This document shows positions 1 to 11,200 of a stretch of DNA of 64,000 nt, in pieces. The translations under genes and the position numbers were made by a program. The first letter of the stretch is position 1; each line of letters opens with the position of its first letter. The DNA lies in NCBI RefSeq assembly GCF_030463565.1, contig NC_134646.1:42589240-42653239 (forward strand), read 5' to 3'. The DNA comes from Pelecanus crispus (Eukaryota; Chordata; Aves; Pelecaniformes; Pelecanidae). Below the pieces are notes generated by a model. The model made no database searches, was not told where the DNA came from, and worked only from the letters and a program-made list of their open reading frames with translations.

Positions 1-16
1 TTTAGAGCTGATTTTG

Positions 17-22
17 TTTATT
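17..22 (-). terminator. Polyadenylation-type AATAAA on the minus strand
   Basis: The minus strand reads AATAAA here, directly overlapping the stop codon of the open frame at 18-341. A signal at this spot fits the 3' end of a minus-strand transcript. The hexamer is common by chance in AT-rich DNA and the cleavage site would lie at or beyond the window edge, so this is only suggestive. Confidence 0.25.
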
Positions 23-341
23 GTTCATAAAAGGAAGATGCGTCACACAGCACGGGGCAGACTTCTTTCTGGGATTTTGTGGAAATTATGGTGTACAATT
101 TAGGATTCAACTGCTGGAGTCTCCCCTGGGCACCAAATGGGGGTAAGCCTGTGCCTTGCCTGACTACCTTCACTTTCTGCAACTGCTTTTCTAACATATA
201 AGGACTTTCAGCTGTGTAGAAGCTACTGTTTGCCTGTTTATGTTCAGCACATGTCGTCCTTACAGTAACCTGACATGGGGTTACGCTTGCAAAGCCCCTC
301 CTCAGATCCTGGTGCTTGCAAGTACTCATCTTTGTTCCCAT
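18..341 (-). CDS. Unidentified minus-strand open frame, possible 3'-terminal exon or retrocopy
   Basis: I do not recognise this frame. On the minus strand it runs 107 codons from an ATG at 341 (next stop upstream at 363-365) to a TAA at 18-20 that lies inside an AATAAA hexamer. The C-terminal half looks protein-like in composition (SFYTAESPYMLEKQL, later PPFGAQGRLQQLNPKLY). A second frame is open over the upstream part of the same stretch and reads SGNPYGNKDEYLQAPG before a stop near 240, so the true coding frame is ambiguous. If that second frame is the coding one, the rest would be a short 3' UTR ending at AATAAA. No convincing splice acceptor keeps the 107-codon frame open upstream. Human synteny puts no well-known minus-strand coding gene between CPE and TLL1. 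Alternatives are a terminal exon of a neighbouring gene, a frameshifted retrocopy, a lncRNA, or chance. Confidence 0.25.
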   Translation of the reverse strand: MGTKMSTCKHQDLRRGFASVTPCQVTVRTTCAEHKQANSSFYTAESPYMLEKQLQKVKVVRQGTGLPPFGAQGRLQQLNPKLYTIISTKSQKEVCPVLCDASSFYEQ

Positions 342-365
342 AAGGGTTCCCAGAGAAGTCAGTCA

Positions 366-2406
366 GTCCTCAGAAATTTGCAAAGTCAAGGACTAAGAAA
401 GAGTAGGATACTATTGTGTCCTATTCCTCTAGCAGAATAGTAAAGTTTTATCATGTTCCTAACATTTCCAAAGCCAAACAAGTACTTGAAAATAGGATAG
501 AAATAACTGTATTTTGATAGCTCTAGCAGGCTTTCCCTTTTTTCTCTGAAACATATTTGAAAACACTCTGTAGTTAATTGGAGTTACTCTGCATGCCAAG
601 GGAAGTTGTGAAGAGGTAAGTATAAGGTTAAACAAAAATAAATTATTTGGTTGTATTGTATACTTTGTTAGCTATCTAAAATATGTTCTGATATTCATTA
701 ATATAGAAGGATAGTAATAATTCCACTTATTTTTTTAAATTTCTTAGTGTACTAATATGCCTTTTAAGAAATTGATGGCACACTTAAAAATCCTGAAAAA
801 CCTTGTAAATAATATTTTCTTATACTAGAACAGAAAAAAGTAAAATTCAGTTCATTTAATTCTTACTTTTTGTGCTATTGGTTTTGTTCTTGGGAAGAAT
901 TGTGGACAATGAAGATGATCTAATACATTTTACATTCTTCTATTGCTTATAATATACTTTCCCTATTAAATAATAAAATGGAAAGCAACATGTACTGTGC
1001 CATGGAATGTGATTCAAGCTCGATCTCACACCTCTTTCCTATAACTGGCCAGCACTACAGTTGAAAATAGCTATCGTGAACTGAAATGACTCTTTCCTAT
1101 TACCTCCTCTTTCTGTGATTATAGTCTTCAGAGTTCTGTCACAGTATGCTAATGCAATATGAATTGACATGTTCACTGTAATTTTGGTTGGAAGATCAGG
1201 CAAGAGAAAGGTCTATTCAGGAATGTTGTATAGGGCACATTTCTAGAATGAACCCAGATTGCTCATTCTACTTCTGCTTGTACTATAATGCGCCTCTGGA
1301 GATCAGAGTCATAAAAGTTTTAAAAATCAATAAAATAACAGTTTCTGTATTTTATATATGACCTGTATCAAAATATAACACAGGTAATTCTGACTTCAGA
1401 GAGTATAGTTCCATTGAGAGTTTCTGCTAAGATCATAATACAAATCTTGAGCGGGTTGCACAGTTTAAAGAATGTTTAGATACAATTCAAGACCCTTAGC
1501 TAAAGGTACCCAGGTTTTACTTTTATAGTGAATGGATTAGACCTATATTCAGTGTACATGTATAGCTCTGCACACATCCTACCTACCTCTCAGAGCAATT
1601 CTTGGTTTTGTGAAACTACATGCAAAAGTTAGCGATCTTTTCTTTAGGGGTTGAAATACACAGATTTCTTTGAAGTAGCACTTTCCTCACTGAAGTTACT
1701 CTTGTTTCCCACCTCTTCCTGTGCAATTCATTTTCAGCTTCTTTAGCATTCATAGAAACAGGTGTTGCGAAACTTCCATTTGCCTGCACTACTAAAGCTG
1801 TGGTAGCAGAGTATGACCACTATGCTTTCACGTATCAAGCCAGCCAGGTTTTCCTTGGAAGGTAAGGCGAATGATGGATTAAGGAGCAAACGCTGCCCCA
1901 GCAGCTGACCATCTGCTCTCAGCCCAGCACCCAGAACCTGTTGCTTCATGCTGGGATGGAGAGCAGAGAGCCAGAAGCTGTTGCCCAAGGGGAAGAGAGA
2001 TGGGTCTGCACTTTGGTCAGTGGTGGATGAGGATAAATTTGGCAGCCAGTGGAGGAAGAAGGGAAAGGGCCAAGCTGGACCGGCTGTATTGTAGACACAC
2101 CATGCAAGTCTGAGCTAAGCTGCCTGCTATGTAACAGTAGCTGTTGTGATGGCAGTTCTTGTCAGAGTGATGTTACAATAAAGAACTGTACACAATGGAT
2201 AAAGAATGATATGTTAAGTTGGTGTCCTGAAGTAGAGGTGTCATGATGATATGTTCAGCTCTGGGTTGAGTGTGTAGGTGCTCCTAATTTATACTTTCTG
2301 TGTGGCTTTTCCTGTTTTCCATTTCTATAAGGAAAGTAATTTCAGAAAACTTTATGTCTACATCAAGAAATCCTTTTTTTGTGGAAAAGGAAAAGATAAA
2401 AGGTAG
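366..2406. other. AT-rich intergenic sequence, no gene seen
   Basis: I see no coding exon, RNA gene or recognisable repeat. Short open frames such as those near 1743-1988 and 2049-2246 lack any recognised domain or codon signal. The segment ends at the target-site duplication of the first LTR. Confidence 0.6.
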
Positions 2407-2411
2407 TTTAG

Positions 2412-2970
2412 TGTCACGGTTTAGCCCCAGCCAGCAACTAAGCACCACGCAGCCACTCGCTCACTCTCCCTACCCCAATGGGATGGGGGAGAGAATCGGA
2501 GAAGTAAGAGTGAGAAACACTCCTGGGTTGAGATAAGAACAGTTTAATAATTGAAATAAAGTAAAATAGTAATGATAATGATAATAATAACAATATAATA
2601 ATAATACACCAAGCAAGTGATGCACAATGCAATTGCTCACCACCCGCCAACCGATACCCAGACAGTTCCTGAGCAGCGATCGCTGCTCCCCGGCCAACTC
2701 CCCCAGTTTATATACTGAGCATGACGTCATATGGTATGGAATAGCCCTTTGGTCAGTTTGGATCAACTCTTCTGGCTGTGCCCCCTCCCAGTTTCTTGTG
2801 CTCCTGGCAGAGCATGGGAAGCTGACAAGTCCTTGACTGGCATAAGCAGTACTTAGCAACAACTAAACCATCAGTGTGTTATCAACATTCTTCTCCTACT
2901 AAATCCAAAACACAGCACTATGCCTGCTACTAGGAGGGAAATTAACTCTATCCCAGCTGCAACCCGGACA
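2412..2970 (-). mobile_element. Solo LTR of an endogenous retrovirus, copy 1 (minus orientation)
   Basis: A 559-bp element starts with TGTCACGG and ends with CGGACA on the plus strand, so on the minus strand it runs from TGTCCG to GTGACA, the TG...CA form of an LTR. It is flanked by a perfect 5-bp direct repeat, TTTAG at 2407-2411 and 2971-2975, which marks a retroviral integration. A 5-bp duplication is typical of ERVL-type integrases. No gag, pol or env sequence adjoins it, so it is a solo LTR left by LTR-LTR recombination. It carries a minus-strand CRE and TATA box, and an ATTAAA-type poly(A) signal next to an impure ATA/ATG microsatellite (about 2567-2608). It is clearly related to the copy at 23107-23703 but diverged by many substitutions and microsatellite length. 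I cannot assign the exact family name. Confidence 0.9.
2707..2729 (-). promoter_or_regulatory. LTR core promoter: CRE followed by TATA box
   Basis: Within LTR copy 1 the minus strand has the perfect CRE palindrome TGACGTCA (2722-2729), followed 7 bases downstream by TATATAAA (2707-2714). This spacing and order fit a U3 core promoter driving minus-strand transcription, away from TLL1. The CRE is conserved in the second LTR at 23455-23462. Activity is inferred only. Confidence 0.6.
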
Positions 2971-3136
2971 TTTAGAAAAGTGCAAATTGAACTATATTCT
3001 GCTACTGAAGTTTTTTGTTATTTTAATGTTCATCCTTATTGTTGCATTACTTATAGTTATTGTGGGTTGTGCCATATGGACAGAAAAGAGTACATTCAAT
3101 GAAACTTTCTTTAGGAAAAATTAGTTGCAAAAGAAG

Positions 3137-3390
3137 GTTAGTGATAGGACAAGGGGTAATGGCTTTAAACTGAAAGAGGGTAGATTTACATTAGATATTA
3201 GGAAGAAATTCTTTACTGGTGGTGAGACACTGGAACAGGTTGCTCAGAGAAGCTGTGGATGTCCCCTCCCTGGAAGTGTTCAAGGTCAGGTTGGACGGGG
3301 CTTCCTGCCCACGGCAGGGAGGGTGGAACTAGATGATCTTTAAGGTCCCTTCCAACCCAAACCATTCTGTGATTCTATGATTTTATGATA
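3137..3390 (+). mobile_element. CR1 LINE, 5'-truncated 3' end
   Basis: Recognisable chicken-repeat-1 3' sequence on the plus strand: the ORF2 C-terminal region (DRTRGNGFKLKEGRF-type residues, then degenerate), followed by the CR1 3' UTR (AACTAGATGATCTTTAAGGT, TTCCAACCC) and an ATTCTATGATT-type tail at 3373-3390. The reading frame breaks after the LDIRKKFF motif, so this is a dead copy. It starts abruptly near 3137, as expected for 5'-truncated CR1 insertions, and no target-site duplication is evident. It lies only about 160 bp from LTR copy 1. Confidence 0.93.
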
Positions 3391-6300
3391 AGGTTCTCAA
3401 CGAAATTCTATAGTTTTGTACTAATATATTCTACAGCTTTTTACTAATATATGAGGTGAATGACAACTTCCATCTCTAATCTTTTGTCCTATCTAGGTAC
3501 TCTCAGCCTATTCTAAATACTAATGGAGAAAATCAAAGATGTATATGAAGCACACAGTATTCAGATGCCTATGCAACTATATTTGATTAGCTTGGACCTT
3601 TCTGGGGTAACTGAGGAGGAAAGAAGTTTATAATAAGCATGTATCAGATAAGAAATAGTAAATGAATTCTCACTTGTATGACACTTGCTGAGAAGCTGAG
3701 ATTGAATCAGTCTACATAATGTCTGACTCTCAAAAACGTTTACAAAATTTTCTTAAATTTTAGAAAAGCTTGTTTCAATGGAAACTAGACAAAAAGGTGT
3801 ACTTCATATATAACAAGTAACTGTCTTAGTGCCTCAGTGAGTATAGTGGCATATGTATGTGTTAATTCACAGTAATCCATGGAAATGCACTCACTTAAAA
3901 TCAGTATGACTGATCAGAACTGTAATTGGATGTTTTTGTTCTTGACTTCTAAATTAATAATACAAAGTCATTTTTTTGTGCTCCTCTGTTAGTGCCATTC
4001 ATATATTAATGAACCTATTATACTGCGAAATATCCCAAGGGGTTGAAAAACAGTCCAGAGGAAAGTGAATATTGATATATATGGATGGAGGGGGCAGGGG
4101 GGAGAGATAAGTTCCTCTTATGTGTGTGTATGTATGTTAAAGTCAGTGTCTTTTATTTAAAAATGAAAATTAAAAATTTCTTTTTTGTTACATAGTAAGT
4201 AGAAGTTGGTTTGATTTTAAAGATCTGTTTAATAAAAGATTTTGACTTAATTGGAGCAAGGAGTGTTCAAAGTCTTCTTTTGTCTCTTGAAGGATAACTA
4301 ATTTGTAATACGCTCTCCCCTCAAAGGGAGGAGATTTATATTTCCTCGTAACAGTGGAATGTCTGGACCACAGACTGAGTCTTACAAGCCCTATTTTGAA
4401 GAAACCTCTGCCAGTACTGGATTGTCACAGTACTGTTTCCTTTTTCTTCTGTTTTTCATGCATTATTTGGAAGGGAAGATCACACAGCATAGGGAACAGT
4501 GGTGTACCATAACCACCACTGAAATAACTACAGTCTGAGAAACTGCGAGCGCAAGGAAATGGAAGGTATTCAGCTTGGGATTACTGAGGATTTACCCTCC
4601 AAAGGCCGCATAAATGTTCATGCTGGTTTTCATTTTAGTCATAGTGGGTTTCCAGTTTCTGCTGTGATCCAGTATCGCAATTAGATGGATACTCATTGCA
4701 TGATACTGGTCACTAGTTATGCTTGAATGTTATCCAAACATAGCCAGTTAAGTACCTGTTACTACTTGTTCTTTTTATGTGCCAGAAACGTAGCTTGATC
4801 TGCTAGGAGTCCATAAATAAAAATATCAAATTTTAGGGCTTTTACTCTGAAGTTCAGAGTTTTTAGAGAGTAAAAAAAATTTTCTTTTGAATCTTGGTCA
4901 TCAAGTTTCAAATCTAAGCGTGAGGCACTTTTCTGGGCAAGAGCTAAGTTTCGTTATTAAAAGCGATAGAGATTTACTCTGCCAATCAAGTTCAGCATGC
5001 TAGAAATCAAGGAAAAACTGAAAAAATATAACAGCATCAAACTATGCCACCAGTGTTAAGTGCTAATTGGCCTAATTTCTAAGTTATGACTTTTGTTGTA
5101 ACTTGGCTATGTCTGTCAGGTTGGGCTGAACAAATACTAAACGTGGCAATAATATGAAATCTCTGCTGGGAACTTATTTGTTGTTTTATTATTTTTAACT
5201 GTTAAACTTACAGTAGTGAAAAAGTAGAGTAGAAGTTCACATTCCATAATTACGTTCTCTCTTTCAAATAAGATCCATATTGAAGGTTGCAAAGTTTGTT
5301 AACATCTGCCAATAATTTGGACTCTAAATATGGATTGACCATAACGTAATAAAATAAATCAACGAACAAAGAAAGTAAAGTATTATAAATGTCTCCATGT
5401 GGTGACTACGCTTACAAGGATATTTACATATGAATAGGTCTATCTGTATGCAAAAACATACCTTGAGCTGCATAAATTATTCACAAGTGCATTTATGAAT
5501 TGAAACTCATTACCCTAAATTATACTGATCCAAAGACATCTTATACTGTATTTTGCTCTCATACTCTTGTACTTTGAATTCTTATATTTAACAACCATTG
5601 CACACGGCAATTAAGTATTTAAGCATTGGTAGTACCTCAGATCAGTATATATATTTCAGAGCTATGTGTGTTGTGCTACTCTTACATGATGGGGAAGGAG
5701 TTTCAGTCTTGGATGTCTGTCTTTTCATGAATTTGAGCTGGAGCATTCTCCACATTCAAACACAGGGTCTTTTATTCTCCTTTTGTAGTTTAATTACATA
5801 CTTCAGTCTTCTCCCCAAATATCTAATTTAATTGAAATAGTTACTAATTCTATCTTGACTTATGTGGATATATTGGGGAAAATACACTGAATGTCTGGAC
5901 TTGCTAGTGAATTGGAAAACTGATGTCAAATTTATCTTTTGAAAAGTGTGAATTGTGAGTTTAAAGTGTAAAAAGGATGATTTAAATTGTCTGGTTAATT
6001 CAGGTCCCTTGAACCAGTTCCAGTCATCTTGTCATTTTTAAAATCTTTGCTAAGATGAAAAGGTTTTCATTAAGAATGCACTGAGCAAATTTTGCTCAAA
6101 CTGTCAATAATAGCAGCTGCTTTTTCTTTATGAATTATCTGTAGAGACATTTGGGAGTTTTCAACAGAGAGGAAAACATATTACTTGCTATAGTGGCAAG
6201 TTTTCCACTGTGTAGCACCACTTAAGGGTCATCCTGTTCCCTCCCAGAAACATGTTTGCACAACAATTGTTTAAATGCAATATAATAGGACAGGGACTTC

Positions 6301-8220
6301 TGTATTCCTACTTTGTCTGAGTGCGATGTAGCAGATGAAATAAGAGTGTACTGGGTGACTAGCTGACTCTCTGTGGAGACAAAAAGTAATCTCTGGGCCA
6401 GTTATGGATTATAGGCCGTGAACAACAGAACAAAGAATGTGTTTGAGCTGTTCATTTCAGCTAAGATTTAAGATTGCTATCAAACTGTTTCAGCTAACTG
6501 TTCGCCGCCTAATATTTGTGGTCGGTGACCAGATGACTGAAGAAGGGAAATCAGAGGTTTGAGAAAGCCCTAATGAACATTCCTAGGCGTGAGCCTTTGT
6601 ACAAGTACTCATGAGACTTCTTGTTTTCTGCAAGCATTTTGGCTAAAAAAATACTCACATGTTTTCTGAAAATAAATACAAAAGGTCATAAATACCACTG
6701 AGGTGAATTCATGGGTTTTCGTGTAATACATATCTCTGAGTACTTACTTTGCAGTATTCACCCATGTCTGAAGAGTAACAAGGGAGCTCTTGGAACCCAA
6801 ATGTTCTTTACCAGCAGAAAAACTAGCAACAAAATGAATCTGTTGTAGAAGGGTTCATGCCTCTAGATCTGAATCTGCCACGTATGCAAAAACACAGAAA
6901 ACAGTAAAACCGTTGAAGTAAAATTTCTCTGTGCCTGGGAAAGGCTGAAGTAAAACAACATTAAATGTAAATCACATTTAAACTGTGCAAAAAACACTGT
7001 ATAAACTGCTAAATGCTACTGAGGGACTGGATGTGTTACAGCTGCAGCTGTTGATTTGTGATACTAGGCCATGCAAATGTTCTTCTAGGGACAAATACAC
7101 TATAGAACTAAAATACAACTAATCTTTAAAAAGTATGACAGAGTACAGCTATCAATTGTATAAGGTAGAAGCCTCGACTCTGCAAGGAAAATCATTAGAG
7201 AGGGATTCTTCACCTAACATTGCTGATGTATCTTACGTTAGAAAATTATCTTCAGAAATGTTAATTTTAATAGAATTGTTGCTGTTGACAAGTTCCTATG
7301 TATATTTTAAATGATTCATCACAATGCTGCAAGCAAAGCAGGCAAATAGGAACTCTGGGGACTTCCTGGACCTCATTGGCTGAACACTGAACATCCAGTT
7401 TTTCTTCAATCTGCCAGATGCTTTGCACAGACTGCTGAGTTGCTTCTAGAAATTAAATTAAATGGGAATTTTAGAAACCCTTTAGTTTTCATAATCAACT
7501 TACATTTGATAAGAGGCTATTAATACATTTATGTATCATCATTGAAGCACTTCTGTCTATAAATGAGTCTTCTTTTTTCTCTTTTTCAAAAAGAAATGAA
7601 AACATAGCAATTATTCAAAAGAACTGGCTTGGTTTACAGAGGTGCAGAATGACTGAGAAGTTCATTAAGATTCTTTACAAACCCTTTTTGTGAGAGCTGA
7701 GCAAGTTAAAATTTGTAGAAAATATTTGACAAGATGTACAAAATTGGGAATTCCTTAGCATTATGGGAGAGTAAACATGTTATGCACAGAAATTATTATT
7801 CTTAGAAAAAGTCAGTAGTTGAATTTTTCAGAAGCTGACATAATATGGCATTCTTTCAGCTGCAGTAATACACTGGCTATGGATGAATTTTCTGACTCTC
7901 TCCTTAAAACTTACACTGAGTTGGAAAAAGTGAAAACTAAAAGCATCAGTGTGACATGGAGAAAATTATTTACACCTGGTATTCAGATAAGAACAAAATA
8001 ACCATTTCTGTTTAACATTCTTAACATTTTTTGTTACTCTACTTATGGCCTGGGACATTCTTATTTGAACACCCTTTTAACACTACTTAGTCTATCCTTC
8101 AACACATGCACTATTGATATCAAAAGTTCATTGTTCTAGCAACATTTTATTAAGATTCATAGCCTTTGAACTTTGTGTTGTTATCTGCCAAAACAAAACG
8201 ACAATCAAATAATTCTCCTC

Positions 8221-8240
8221 CCCCCCCCCCCTTTTTTTTT
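8221..8240. repeat. Poly-C/poly-T pyrimidine tract
   Basis: A run of C followed directly by a run of T on the plus strand, within a longer pyrimidine-rich stretch (about 8214-8290). It is a low-complexity tract with no coding meaning, and its length is likely polymorphic. Confidence 0.85.
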
Positions 8241-11200
8241 CTGTCCTTCCACTTTTTTTCAACTTCCTTGCTTTTCATTTTTACTGGTACTCTGAAATGA
8301 CTTTATCACAGTGGAACATAAACACGAGATTAGGTATCTCATCTGGATTAGCTTCACAGCCTCTCTCCTTTTCACCCCCAAAAGCTCAATGACCTGGTAA
8401 AATATGGTATCAGCTGAGTTTTCTTTGGCCAGCTTGGTTCACTTGACTTGACACTAGCAAGATCAAACTACAGCAGACTGTCAGCATAAGGGATATCCTT
8501 TGAAAAACAGAAGTTTTTCTTCTCTAGAGTCAGACTTTTTTCCTAACTCTTTTCTCCTTTGTATTTTGGATTCCCCTTCCCATCTTCACAGAAGGAAAAA
8601 AAGCCTTTGTATATCTACTGTTGCCCTCACAGTGTTGCTCTACAATACAGCAATTATATATTGAATACTTCAGCAGAAATTACAAATCTGTTTCAAAGAT
8701 AAAAAGCAAGTGACAGTTTTTATTTTAAAATTCAGATCTCAAAATTAAGAAAATGTTGCTTTTCAGTTTGCAGCATGTTTAAGTAACTGAAGGATAAGTC
8801 CCAAAAATTATAGTAGTTTCAAATTCTGATATTGACATCATTTTTTTAACTTCATTATAGAAATGAGTAACTAATTAATTTTGAAATATTACCCTGTTAA
8901 TAAAACTAGATAAAAATGTGTGCATGTAAAAGCTTTTCTCAGTGGAAGACAAGACTGCTCACTACTGGGGGAAAGCTTGTAGTTACACTGTGTGTGTCTG
9001 TCTTTACAGGTACATTCAGACAAAAATGTTTGCATGGTTAATGATTACATTTGCTGTGATAATAACAAGCACAGTAAAGTTCTGTCCCTCCATCAAGGAT
9101 ACCATCTTTCCCCCTTATATGTCTAAATATTCTGTTTGGTCCTGAGGGCATAATGAATTCTGAACAGAGTATGGCTTTCCAGTTGATTAATTCGTTCTGC
9201 TGGTGCAACTGCATTGATATCAAAGGATTTTAGGCAAGAGCTTAGCTTATGGAACCTGACTGAGATGAAGGTTTGCAAACCTCTTCCACAAATATTGAGA
9301 GGAATTCTATTATGACCCAGTAATTTTTTTTATTTTTTTTTTTAATTAATCTGGAAATGTAACTATGTTGTTACAGGCCATCTGGCTTGGGACTGTACGG
9401 TAGTAACGTATGAGACTTGTTGAAATGGAGATAGCGCTACAGTTCACAAATTCAGGGTTAGAAGAATCAAAAGTAGAAATGGAGGTTGAATGGCTTTTTC
9501 TGCTTTAGGCAATTCACATAGATTTCATGCAGCTGCATAGATTGAGTAGGAATCCAGTGGAATTACTAAAAATGGAATATTTTGGTTTGCACTTTCCTAG
9601 ATGAACACAAAACCCCGTTTTTATTTAGTACTATTTTCATTGTTATTCTGCAAGTTATACTAGCTCTTTCTGTATGCTTTGCAACTCTACAGGAGAATGA
9701 GTTGTATACAAAAGGAAGACCTATAAATAAACATGTAGCCTGATGTAGCAGGGTGTCAAAGAATATGTTGATTCACTGATAAGTGAGGGGTATGAATTTT
9801 ATAGCTATGATGTCTACGAAATCTCTTCAGTGAACTGTGTGTGACATTATCATGTAATGGTTATAAAATATTCAAGTTCTAGTCTTTAGAAATGTTACAG
9901 TTTACTGAAAATTAGCTTAAAAATAGCAGTTATTTTAGATTAGTAGATAGCAAGATAGCTGGAAACAATATTGCTATAAAAGAAATTTTAATCATAGAAA
10001 CATAATACAAAGAGCTGTAATATATAAATGAAGGAAAATATACCTATACTAGCTAAACTTATATGTCCTGTATCTATGCCATTCCAAAGGCAATGTTATA
10101 TGATCCCATTTTTTGCTTAAAGGAGACTCTTTTTTTGTTTATAATGACATTTCCAGCAGATATTATCAGCTCTTAAGTATGAGGCTTGGTGATTGTGGGT
10201 ATAAGCATTATATATTATGGCATATAAAATTTTAGTGAGTTGCAATCAGTGAACAAGCTCCTACTTCTGGATGCTTTCTGCAACACTGTTGTAAAGTGTC
10301 ACTTCTTGATAACTCTGTATGCAGGTGAGGAAGAGAAAAACTGGGCAAAAGCTAATAGTTACTGAGTCTGCCAACAAACCAGTTAAAAAAGGCTGCTGCC
10401 TCAAACCACAGCATCAACAGGCAGACATGTTGTCTTGCAAATGGGCTCAGCCCCTTGTTCTAGCTCCTGATCCTTCACCCGTAGCCCCACTCTTAGTGTG
10501 CATTATTTTTATCCAGCTCCTGCTGTGGACCACCTCAGCTGTTTCAGGCCTGCGTACACTTTCTCAGCGACTCCCGGTACTGTGCCGATTTCCCGCCTTG
10601 CCTGCGTTTGGGTTGTACTCTTGACTTGCTCTCCTGGGGCACATGGACTTCCTCCCTTAACCTCTAACAGTACGCGTTTTGCATTCTCAATACAGTTTTT
10701 CACCTTAGTTATCTGTGAGTATACTACCTAACTCTTCAGCTACCGGGATTCCAGCCCATGCTTAGCTGCTAAGTCTACCTGCCTATGTGCCGCTGTAAAA
10801 AGCTCTGTCCTCTCACTAAATGCCAAAATCAGTCTTGAACTCACTCCTCAATGGTTCACTTTCACAATAGAAGCAGCTTTTACACAGGAAATTAATGCAT
10901 GGTGGGAGCCACACAGACCAAATTTGCATTTATTTTTCTTAAATAAAACAAAAAAATAAATTTCTCTGTTCTTTTTTTCACCAAAGCTGGTGTACAGCCT
11001 GACCACAGAAAGGAGCTGGAACCAGACGTTCCACTTTACTCAGCATAAAGGGTCCCCATGTTGCCCAGGCAGATGGAATATGTGCTTCTCTGCACAATTT
11101 GTATCTTTGTCAGCAGGAATTTCCATCATTTTAAAAGCAATTTAAAAAGCATTTTCATATTAAATTTGTTGCCAAAACTTGTATCAGAGATGTTTGTTTT

